This document shows positions 14,601 through 26,600 of a stretch of 64,000 nt of DNA, in pieces. Position 1 is the first letter of the stretch. Each line of letters opens with the position of its first letter. Location: positions 259,362-323,361 of the forward strand of contig JACTAT010000077.1 in assembly GCA_014526335.1 (NCBI GenBank), given 5' to 3'. The notes below the pieces were generated by a model. It searched no databases. It was not told the DNA's origin and saw only the letters and a program-made list of their open reading frames with translations. Position numbers and translations under genes: made by a program. This DNA comes from Chrysaora quinquecirrha (lineage: Eukaryota; Cnidaria; Scyphozoa; Semaeostomeae; Pelagiidae).

Positions 14601-17600
14601 ATTCTACATAAGTGTTATATCTGTTGTTATTCATATTATATTTTTATTGCCTTTCAGACGCTTCTAATGTTCGTTGAAGAAGATATATATGACCATACTC
14701 GACAAGGCACTGCCTTTCCTCTTCTGAAGGTCAGTGTCACCTAATATTAAGCTTTCATTTCATTTTCATTTTTTATTCATTCACCCACGGTTGCGTCATC
14801 AATCAGAGCGACCGTTTTCAGCGGGCCGTGCTAAAGAAATTTAATTCTTATAAGTAAGTGTAAAATACACAATGATATCTAGCAAAATAATAAAATCATT
14901 TTATTGCGTTCTTAAATTGTCTATTAGAGATTGCCTGCTTAATCTCCGGACCGAGGTGGTCCCAAACCGTAGCACTACGATAGGTAAATGCCCGCTGGCC
15001 ATTAAATGTTTTCATGAATGGTACATGACCAATCTCCATGTTGATATTCTGCAGATTTTTAAAACAGAGAGTCGAATTCCTCGTGAAAAGTTAGAAAGAT
15101 AACCAGGAGCTAGGCCATATATAGATTTAAAGACCATGGTCGCTCTGTATTAGACATGATAGTCACCACTTATCATGACAACCCTTTGATATTTAGTTGG
15201 GCAACGTTTCGGGAGAGATCCATCTCCCATCATCGGGCAATGAGAAATGTGGTTTCTTGCCTATTTATTGCAAAGGTCGGATCGAAAGGTGTGAAATTAA
15301 CCGGACCTGCGAGGAAGCTCGGAATTTTTTTTGCGCTCCATTTCTAAAATTTGTGGCGCCAAAATTGCGTTCAGTGCAACTTTTGATGTTACCATGGTCG
15401 CTGTTTCGGATTCAGCTAAAGTAGGCCACTTTAAACGTTCTTTCAAGGCTTTGGCGAAAGTATCATAACTGCTACTGGTTACAATTTGTGCTGCTCTGTT
15501 TTGAAGTTTTTTCCTTTGGCTGTTTTATTGGATTCAATTCCATTTTTATCCAAATTTCGCTTATTTAGACAATCAATTTGCAGGCCATTTTATCAAGAAA
15601 ACTCGATGTCCCAGAGATGCATGAAATAATTGAAAAGATAGGAAACCTTTCCATAACTAATGATTCACAGTCTGTGCAATTACAGTGTAGACAAGTAAGT
15701 TTTTATTAACTTTTTTGCATATGTTTCGGCTAATGTTATTTTCTGAAGTTAACGTTCCTGACCATCTTAACGATAATTTGCTCTTATGAAAGCTGTGTAT
15801 ATCTCAGCTGAACTAATCAATCAAAATACTGTCTTCTGATTGGTTAAGTCTGCCATGGAATCGATCACATGAAACATTAACATCCGTCAATTAGAAAGCC
15901 TTTTTTAAAAAACACCAACAACTTCACACGGACGACACGTTTGGTTTGAGTTACCAGCAACCATGAGGTTTGAGGTAATTGCATTAAAATCGTCGAAGGC
16001 GCATCTTTCTATGTCTCTCAATGTATTGGGGTCATTTGATTTCGCTACAAAGACGTATCCCAAATATAAGTCGCTACAGTGTGCTGTGATACTGCGAACA
16101 AAGCAAGACATGGCGATTGGCATTACCTCAGCAATTTGCAACGTTGCTGGTCGAGTTCAGTTGACTGAATATGCGTTTTTTTCAGTTATGCCATGTAATA
16201 CACTTGTAAGACAACAGCACAAATGTCATAGCGATATAGCCTACTATTTGCATTTATTTCGATGATTTTATTTTCTATATCATAAACTATTAAACTACTG
16301 TTATATTCCTACAGATAATGCTGCAGTACTTACTCGACTATCCTCTTGGGAAGAAATCTGATACTTACTTAGAATTTTATGTAAACCAACTTGAGTGAGT
16401 TTATTGCCAATTTTCTTATTTGATTCATGTTTAAGCCTGGTTTCCATATAACCAAAAGTGGTTGTGCCAGTGCTGAGAAACGGCTGTACCAGCGCTGAGA
16501 AAGTGTTACGATGCTTCGTTTCCATATAGCAGTACGTGGCAGGGCCAGTGATGAGATGCGCTGAGACAATGGTTACTATATAATGGTTCATATTTCCTCG
16601 CATTTTTGATTGGCTTGCTACAGTCATGTGCTCAATGAGAACAAAGGCAAGTGCCACAGACATGTCGCCGGCGGCTGTGCCACTTGTTTCCATTAAAATC
16701 TTCTAGTGGCAGAAGCATCATAAGGCCTGGTAAAGTTGAACAAATTCAACTTTCTATGTTCGCACTACCGCGGTAGAGTAACTGTCCAGCCACGGTAGAG
16801 CCACCTCAAGGAAGTGTTTCCATTAAAACTGAAAACGTCACAGCACTGTCTCAGCACTGGCACAGCCACGTAATGCTTTATGGAAACGAAGCGTCGCAAC
16901 ACTTTCTCAGCCCTGGCACAGCCACTTTTGGTTATATGGAGACCAGGCTTGACAAGGATTTCAAGAATTGCTTTGTCGATTAGTTAAAAATTCTTAGATG
17001 TTTTGAATGGAATAGTGGAAAGTGAATGGAATGCCTGGTGGCTCACGAAATTCTGTACGAAATAGCAAAGAAATTATGAGATTTCGGCGCAACCTTTTTT
17101 GTTTGAACAAGTTTGATTGAAAAAATAAAACTTTTTCAACCTGTCTTTGTACCTCAAAAAATTTGCTTTAGAGCCTCGACCCCGTTTACATGGGGCTTTT
17201 CCCGGAAATATAACAAAAGGATTTTTATTTACACTGGTACGAATGGAGGGAATCGTATTTTTTGGGAGGGAATCGTATTAGAAAAGCGGACCCATTTGAA
17301 TTCGTTCCTGGATCTTTAGGATTAGCTCATTGCCTTGTAAACATTCATTGCGATTTGAACGCGATGAAATCGTACTTATATAATGCTCGGAAGGATGCGT
17401 ACCTTTTTGGATCCGAACCTTTTTCTCTCGCGAATTATTTGAGCCTTATTCTTCATTTCCAATGCAGAATGTATTTATGATTGTGCAATAAAAGATAAAA
17501 GGCTGAAAATTCTTAGAAGTTCGAGCATTATTTTAGCATTAGCTACTATAGCAGTTTCTTAGAATTTTCCCCTGGGCTTACGACTATAGTCATTGACAAA

Positions 17601-20600
17601 ATTGTTGAGACAATTCTGAAAATGTACGTTCAGATTCCTTATTGCCCCACCCAGCGCCCCCTCCCCCAATTCAATGTTGGATATTTTGTTTCATTCGCAT
17701 CAGAAGTAACCAATCCAACATGTGGGCGACAATGTGTTATGAAATCCGCGCAACAGTGATCAACAATGAATTGGGAAGAGGGCAAAGACATAGACCCCAA
17801 ATAAATATGACTGATTATTGTATCAACATATTTTGTCCATGATCGTAGGTATATGGGAACAGGCTTGTATGTTGTTGCAAAGTCATTAATACCAAAATAT
17901 TATTTTTCAGGTATGAATGGGAAAATGGCAGACAGTCGGCTTTGGAAATGGTAGCTTTGATTTTCAAACATTTTCCTCAGGTACAGGCGTAATATTGATA
18001 TCCTTAGAACTAAAAAGTTTATTGTCAAAGCTTGCTCTATATGAGATATTCCTAAGGGAAATTTACTTTTCGATAAACTGCTTCAGTTAGCTATTTGACT
18101 CTCTTGACAGTTACCTCTCTTTGACCTCTTTAACGACTTTGACTAAGTATGAAATATAGGCATCCTTTCTTCACCAAACTCCTAAATAACGTATCCATTC
18201 AGCACTGAAAGCTCAGAATGTCAAATGTTCCTTCTTTTTGATATTGCTTTAGCCAAATGATCCTCGTGATCCTCGTTTAATGTTGCTTGAAATTGGAACC
18301 TACATTTAACGGAAATTTATATCAATAGACAGACTCTCTGGACCGAAATCTACAAGTTAACGCAGAAATCTCAATCCAGATTATATTTATCTCAAAAGAA
18401 ACAGCCTACAATCTCTGCACAAAAATAATATGTTAACTTCCAAAAACTAAGACCCCGTTTATACTATGCCGGTTTGAGACGAATACGGTACGAAACTATA
18501 CCGATTTGGCCTAGCGTGTACCCTATGCCGGCACAGTTTTGAAATGAATGCGGTACGGTACGGAATGAATATGGTACGCTAACCGGCTTCATCTGAAGAC
18601 GACGTAGTTTAAACGCCTGAATACGGTACAGTTTGATGCCGCTTTTCTGAAAGAATGACAGAAAAAACCATTAGTCTTTGTTCTTGTTGTCATGAAGCAA
18701 TAGATTTTAGGCAAAAGCCGATGTCCTTGGTCATCGTATTCATTTCATACCGGCATAATGTACACGGGGACTCCCAATTCGCAAACCGACAGGAAATCAT
18801 ACCGTATTCATTTCGTACCGGCATAGTGTAAACGGGGCCTAGATAACAAATGTTTGGCATATGATCGCTATCCTTTCGAGGAAGTATCCCCTGGAGCACT
18901 CTTTAGTGAGCACGTTTAAAACTACAGAATTAAAAACGTAAATGGGATGGCTAAAATTGCAATAGCCTTTTATGCTCCATTTTTTCGTTATAAAGATCTT
19001 CAAATTTTCTTATTTCTTTAATGCTTAGATATAGAAGCATATTTTCTATTCCAGTATTGATAACTTGTATTTAGGTAAAATGTTGATTTTCGTACAAATC
19101 GAAACTCATACAATTTAGCACTTTGTTTTTGATTAGTACAAAACTTCAGAATTGCGATAAACAGCGGAAACATTTTCTGGCATACTTAAAAGCCTTTTTC
19201 GTCTGACACTCCTCAGAGTATGAACTTCAGAAACAGACCGAAACACTGAACTAAGGCGGAATTTATACCCAGATGCGGCTAGAAATGTACCGATCGGAAG
19301 GAGAAGCTGAATTGGCATTGTGTTTTAAACACCAATCAGCTGGTCGGATACAGCGGAAAGACCAATAGAATTAATTGAAGAGTCTAAGTGAGAAAACGAA
19401 CTCTTTCTGTCTACACAGAGCCGGCCTTGTGGTTTTGATGTGGACAGATTCCAAACCCCTGTACGTGAAACAAAGATCTTGCTTTGCCAATGATTTTGAA
19501 ACAATTCTCGCTGTAATTTTCTGCACAAATTAGGTTATCGAGTAGGTGTTGTCCTATGGCCAAATCATGTTTGAGACTAGGTTGTTGTTTGGACCCACGG
19601 GTTGTGGTGTTTAAAACATAATGCCAATTCAGGTTCTCTTTCCGATTGGTGCATTTCGAGCCGCATGTGGGTATAAATTCCTCCTCAGTTCATTGTTTCG
19701 GTCTGTTTCTGACGTTGATACTCTGAGGAGTGTCAGACGAAAAAAGCTTTTAAGTATGCCCGGCAATGTTTCCGCTGTTTATCGCAATTCTGAAATTTAA
19801 CACTTCTGTAGAGCTGACAATAAAAATAGTTTAAGAGGTGTCCGTTCTACAGAAGTTCTACTGCATCTTGTGTGACAGATACTACTTAAGTACCTAGCGG
19901 TTAACAAGTCAGATACTTGCCTTTCCTTTAGTTGGGTTATTGTTTAATCATATATAGCTATGTCCAATATTTTATCATTCTAACCTTTTTTTCTAATACA
20001 GAAACGACTTCAGGAGTATGCTTGCTTTTTCTTTGTTCCTCTGGCTATGAGATTGATTAACGATGACTCGCCATTATGCCGAAAGCTTACTGTTGCAGTT
20101 ATCAGTACACTGCTCGAAAAGGTAATATACAATGCTTTTTCTTATGAGTTTTGATGCTCGGAATTTCTTATTAACTCGAGTAGACGTCATCATCAAAGAT
20201 ATAACCAGGCCTTAGATCGATCCAAAGCAATTGTCTTGTATCGCACCACCTTTTCTACTATCTCTCCTTGAAGAAATTCCTCTTCGAGAAAGAATGGAAC
20301 TGTACACGTGTAATAATATGCGGTTATTGAACGATTGCGAGATCAATGCTGGAAAATATTCGGACCGAAGCATGACTTACGGACCGAAAATAATGAGGTC
20401 CGTACAAGCAGCTGAGGTTCGAATATTTTCCTGCATTGACAGAGCAATCGTTCAATAAAGGCTTTATTATATGGAATTTAAAACAATATAGAATATTTAC
20501 GAAATTTGTTGGAGAATTTTTACCCAAGAAACATCATTTTTCAGTATTTCCTTGTCCCATCTCAATCTCTCTCACTTCATCAATAAGAAATTACATGGCT

Positions 20601-23600
20601 ATATAACGTGGTTATATCAACGCCGGTCAATACGACTTTTACAGACCGTTGAAGAACCAATCAGATTGCGCCGTTGCCGGTCCGAAAAGCCGTATTTTCG
20701 AACACCATATAATAAATAGCTATAGTATATGCAGTTGATGCTGATTTGTAAACAAGTGCGCCTCCCTGAAATAACGCCCCTTGGAATTTTGAATAAGCAG
20801 CCCGAGTACCCGATAACAATGTTAATTGCCTTCTATAGTATTTTAGATGATACTACGGAAGTAAAATTTGTTCTGTATTGTTAAAATCACAATCACGATT
20901 TTGGTTGTCCTGCTTCGCATCCTCTTTCTCCTCCTTCTCGAACTTGTTCTTTCAATAATGATCTTTCTTCATCGCCATCATCATCTTCATCTCTATCATA
21001 ATACTTGTATTCATACATTAATTTCTTTCTCGGGTAACAAACCCCCAAATGAAATTACCCTGTCGTCCAATGCTAGGAAAAGCAAATTGCCTCCTCAGAT
21101 AAAAACCATTTTCTAATATTGCCTCATTAGATTTTCTAATATGGTTGTGTTCTCTCATCATAGGAAGCTTTGTTGGGCTGTCAGTGCATTAACCATAAAC
21201 CAAAGCCCCCTACCTAAGCAACTGGGAGGGAATGGACCCGAAAAATATTATTTTTCTCGCCCTGACTGATGCACTTGTCACACCACAAGCCACCAGATCT
21301 CAAAAGAGGCGATGGAAAGTGGCATGAATTCTTTTCAACCTCACCACGAACACCACAAACGCAACTAAAGGGAGGGAGGGTGGGGAAAAAACTTGAACTT
21401 ACTGAACTACTTTCCAAATTGGAAAATTTGAAGTAAGACGAAGTACATAACATCGCTTTAAATACTAATACGACATAAGTTGCTTAGGCGTGCATAAAAG
21501 AATCTCTATATTTGAATACGTATATATCTCGTAAAAGACCCGTCCCATGTGAGAGGACATGAAAGAGAAACTAAACTTCTGAACACACATTTTGAATGGA
21601 AATCCATTCCATATGGGCATACTACAGAATTCTTTAATCACCAAGCACAACCTACAATTTAAATAAGTGAGCAACAGCGTAAATTCAAACCCATTCCATG
21701 TAACCAAGTGCCACGAACTCCCTCGATAAATTAACTCTGATAGAAAAATTGCATTTTTATCAGCATTTTGTAATCAGAATCATTTATCAGTCTATAAAAA
21801 TCACCGTTTTTTCTTAGCTGGATACGGAATTGAGAACAGAGCTATTTGGACTCATTCTAAATTGGCTGCAGCAAGAGAAGGTAAGTGCAAAAGTTTTGCA
21901 AAAGAGCTAACCAGATGCCTCAAGTTTTAAGCCTGGTTTTATAAAGTCGTTGAGGCTTTGCACGTCATAGTGGGTCGCCTCGGATTTTTATGCAGCATAT
22001 ATGGTTTATGGTCTTCTTCAATCGTTTCGTTGACGGTAAAGTGAGAAAATAATACCGCTGTATTATTTGGTCTCTTCAATTAATTATTTTGATCTTCCCT
22101 CTGTACACTCATTTTATATAAGAAACCGCTAGAAATATGCCTTTTTCTACATATGCCTTCTTTTAAATCAAGAAATTATAACGGCTAAGAAGTAAAAAAA
22201 GCTAAGAAACTATTTTTGCTTTTACTTTCGGCATTCTATTTTAGATATGCTTACGTAAAAACTAAGTTAAGAAACTCTGCAAGAAACTTTAACTGTGCCA
22301 ATTGTGCTCAAATTTAAGAAACCCTACTATATGACTCAGAGGATAGTTTCTTATAAAATAATGAGTGTATCTGACAACCTGATTGACGTTGAAACACGAA
22401 GCCAGTTCAGCTTCAGTTTTTGATTTGCATTCCGATCCTGCCTCAGTCAGTTGTTTTGAAACAAACTCTTAAGTATGTCAAAAGATGTTTCTGCTACTGC
22501 TCGCAATTTCATAGTTTTGTACAACTCAAAAACTAATAATGGAAATCTTTTCTTCGAATATTAGTTGCAAGTGAACGAATCTGGAAGCCTTTTTCTGCAT
22601 ATTTTCCACCACGTTAAATTCCTCTAACCAAATAATTTGAAAATATCCAATTTTGTACCCCCTCCCCCCTCCCCTGTAATTGAGAAACAACTCGCGTCAC
22701 TTCTCTGTGTTTCTTTGGTTTATCGTTTCTCTGATTTTTTTAAGAACACTTCTCTTTCTTTTTCAATAACACAAAATATTTATATGTAAATAGGTATCTT
22801 TAAAAAGACTGGCCACTCAGATCATTGGTACATTTGCTGAGGTAGAGAAGAATGGATTCGAAAGAAGACTACCTGGTTTGCTGCTTATCATCAAAGATGA
22901 CCTCAAAGTTGAATCTGACATGAATGTATGTTGAAAAAATTATATCTTTGTCACAAATAGCGAAAACTGATAGATTTTTCGCAAGTGGCATTCCACAATA
23001 GATGGGATTCACGACGACGTTTCCACAAGGCCACAAGGCTTAACGAAATTGCCAAAAAACTCTCTCCAAGTCATACAGCCCAAGGTTCTCATCCCGTGTT
23101 TTTTGTTTAGGCTTTATTTGCCCTTCTTCAGCACCATACATATTTTTATACATCTTTGTAGCCAATCCCATCTATTGTGGTATGCCACTTGTAGAAAAAA
23201 ATCGGGTTATCAGATAGTATACATAATGCAACAGACGAAATATCTATTTCGTTTGAAAGCTATGATCTGTCTCTTAATTTTCATTTGCTTTGATAAGACC
23301 ATTTACAGCCCAGTCAAAACTGTTCAGGGAACTTTTAAGAAGTCTTTCTGCCAAATTAATCTGAATGATATTATTAAAGTTCATCATTGTTCCAATCCTT
23401 CAATTTTTTCTTCAAAACTTTCTCCAAATATTTTTTCTCCTAAAAATTTCTGTTTCTGGACCTTAAAATTCCGATACAGTTTCCACCTCTGGTTAGTTAA
23501 AGTAACGCAAGGTAGGGACTGAAAATATATCCAATCGGGCATACAACTTCATTATTAATAGTATAACCAGAAGCTTAAACATTATGATTAGAAAACAAAT

Positions 23601-26600
23601 GAAAGATGACAATTCTTTGTTTATTAACTGTATATTCGACTATACTTTCCAACAGTCATCATCAGAGTAACGATTTACTATGATCTAAATCGTTACTCTG
23701 ATGATGACTGTTGGAAGGTACAGTCGAATATACAGTTAATAAACAAACAATTGTCATCTTTCGTTTGTTTTCTAATCATAATGTTTAAGCTTCTGGTTAT
23801 ACTATTCATAAATAAGATAGTGACTGTTGAAACTCGTGTAAACATTAGACCCACTGAACAGGCATCCCTCTCGTCACCTCATATGAACAGGCCGTCCTCT
23901 TGTTATGCTATTTTGAGGGATTAGATTAGCACTGCAATTGTCGATCGCAATTTTGATTTGATCATACATGGGAGTCTAGGCCTGCTTTTCGACTGTGCAT
24001 ACCGGCTGTCACCATGTTGGCTGTGCGTTACTCTTGGACTGAACCAGCAACTGAACGAGACTACCCGCTGAATTTAAGCATATTAATAAGCGGAGGAAAA
24101 GACACTAACAAGGATTCCTTCAGTAACGGCGAATGAAGTGGGAACTGCTCAAGCTTGAAATCTCTTTTGCTTGCAACAGCGAATTGTAGTTTCGAGAAGC
24201 TAGCCATCCCGTGGACCAGTCCTATCTAAATTGTTGGAAAAGCACATCGGAGAGGGTGACATTTCCCGTGCGTGACTGGACTTGCTGCCCACGATACCCG
24301 TTCCATTGGTCGGGTTGCTTGGAAATGCGGCCCAGAATTGGTGGTAAACTCCATCTAAACCTGAATACTGGCACGATACCGATAGCGTCACGAGGGAAAG
24401 ATAAAAAGAATTTTGAAAAGAGGGTTCAACAGTGTTTGAAACCGTTAGAGGAGACACGGATACAGTTAGCAATGCTTCGGCGGGATTCAGGCGATCGTTG
24501 CAGATCTCTTTAGGCCTAAGGGTACTATTGTATATTTGCCATATCTGGTCCTATATAAGCCTGTTATTTATATAAATGTTTCTTTTTACAGGAAGAAAAT
24601 GATGCTGCTGATCAGTTGGTGTTCTTTACTTTGAACACTTTGAAGAAGATATTCCAAAATTGTCAGGCTATTCGAAACACGCAAATTCAAGAACCTTTGA
24701 ATGAAATATGGAGTAAGATGTTATTCGTCAGCGTTTTTGTCCGTCCCATGAGTATATTGTTAAAGATATACTGTTATTATATACTATTAAAGATATCTGC
24801 CGCGTATGTAATAGAGTATCGAAGTCGTGACGTCACAAAAACGCATTTTTAGAATTGTCCGCTTTGCCAATCATTTTCTGAAAAGCATATAAATTAATCC
24901 AGAAAGAGATCCTCGTTGCTTCTCAGCGTTTTGGAATCTGTCCACATCCAAATCAAAAAGCCGGTTCTGTGTAGACAGAAAGAGTTCGTTTTCTCACTTA
25001 GACTCTTCAATTAATTTTCATTGTTATTCCAACCGAAAGCTGATTGGTGTTTAAAGCACAATGCCAATTCGCCTTTTCTTTCTGAATGGTGCATTTCGAG
25101 CCCCATACTGGGTATAAATTTGGCAAATTCCGGTCTGTTTCTAACGTTCATACTCTGAGGAGTGTCAGACGAAAAAGCTTTTAAGTAGGCCCGAAAATGT
25201 TTCCGCTGTTTATCGCAATTCCGAAGTTTTATACAGCTCAAAAACTAATCCAGAAATGTCAAAAATCAGTGGAATATGTTAAATATTGTCTGAACATGGC
25301 CATTAGAAGAAATCATTTCAATATGCAATAACTGTATTTTTTCATTTTGACGCTCTAATGAAAAATAAATTTTGAAATTCTAAAATAAGATTTTTGGCGA
25401 CTTCAAGCTTCGGGTTTTGGTAGGCAGACAAGCCTTGGTGTTTGTCGTCGGGCCACCTTGGTAGAGTTCAGCAATACATGTCTTTCAGCGTAGCTACATG
25501 TGCCTACTGCTGCATTCATGAAGCTTCTATGATGCACTGATCATTTGTTTTAAACCTTTCGTTTAGATAATATCCAAGATCTCTTGAAGCATCCACACAC
25601 TTGGATTCGTCTTGCTTCTTGTCAGCTGTTTGGTCAACTTTTCGCTGCTTGGCCGACCGATGAAATTGTCAAAATCTCACAAAAAGATGCCAGCAAATGC
25701 TTATATTTGGCTGAAGACTTATCTTCAAAAGTACGTATATATGTATTGCTCATTTTCTAAGATGCTAGTGCATGAAACTCTCATTCCTAATCGAATGCCT
25801 TTTTTGAGATGGATATTGTTAGATACGTAACTCCGAGCGTATTCGAACCTTCAAATAAAGCATTTCGATTGCGATGTGGCTTTGCTAAGCCAAACCAAAC
25901 TAGGATTCTGGCCACATGAACAAAAACGTTTTTTTCTGGGGACAATTCGTTCTTCCTCTTGACTAACTCTAAAACATTGTTTTGCAAGCAAGAATAAGAA
26001 ACACGTTTCTGGTATTGTTTTGAGAAATTTTAAAGTATTTTTTCCATAGAGTCACAAAATGTTTAGCAAGCAATGTTTGGGACGTGAAAAAGAGAGGAAA
26101 CTACTGCATGCCTTAAGTATCAACATATTTGGCACACGACGTTGACATTTATTAATCGTAACTTTCCAGTAATGCAGTGCTATGTTCCAAAGCCTGAGAT
26201 ATAGCATCTGTTAGATACTCCTTCTTTCAACCAAGCAAATGATCCATAACGCTAAAAAGTCTGCTGTAATCGCCCTCGGCCCCTTCAGTCGTCTTAATAA
26301 CAGAATTTTCCAGAAGTGGTATAACACAATGATGGGCTTCGAATCTTGACTCCATGACAGAGAGCCAAAACATTTCCACTGAGCTAGAGAGCTCAGTGAA
26401 ATCGCCGGGTAACTCTCCAAGTCATACAGCCCAAAGCTCTTTCTTCCGTTGGACTTTTTCGTGTTTCAGCTATGTAGAGCCTTCTTCAGCCCATAAATTT
26501 GTATACGTATTTATCGTAAATGGCGAACACAAGGATAGATTTTTCCACAAATGGCATACCACAATAAGTGGGACTCGAACCTAAGCTGCATGACCAGAGA

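Noticed and set aside
16301..16693. 130-codon minus open frame
   Set aside because: Lies within the MITE 16433-16950 and its arms; no domain.
23049..23522. 157-codon plus open frame
   Set aside because: Starts in a SINE-like fragment, low-complexity Phe/Ser/Ile-rich, no partner exons or family likeness.
24200..24513. Open frames of 90-100 codons on both strands
   Set aside because: They are translations of the 28S rDNA fragment.
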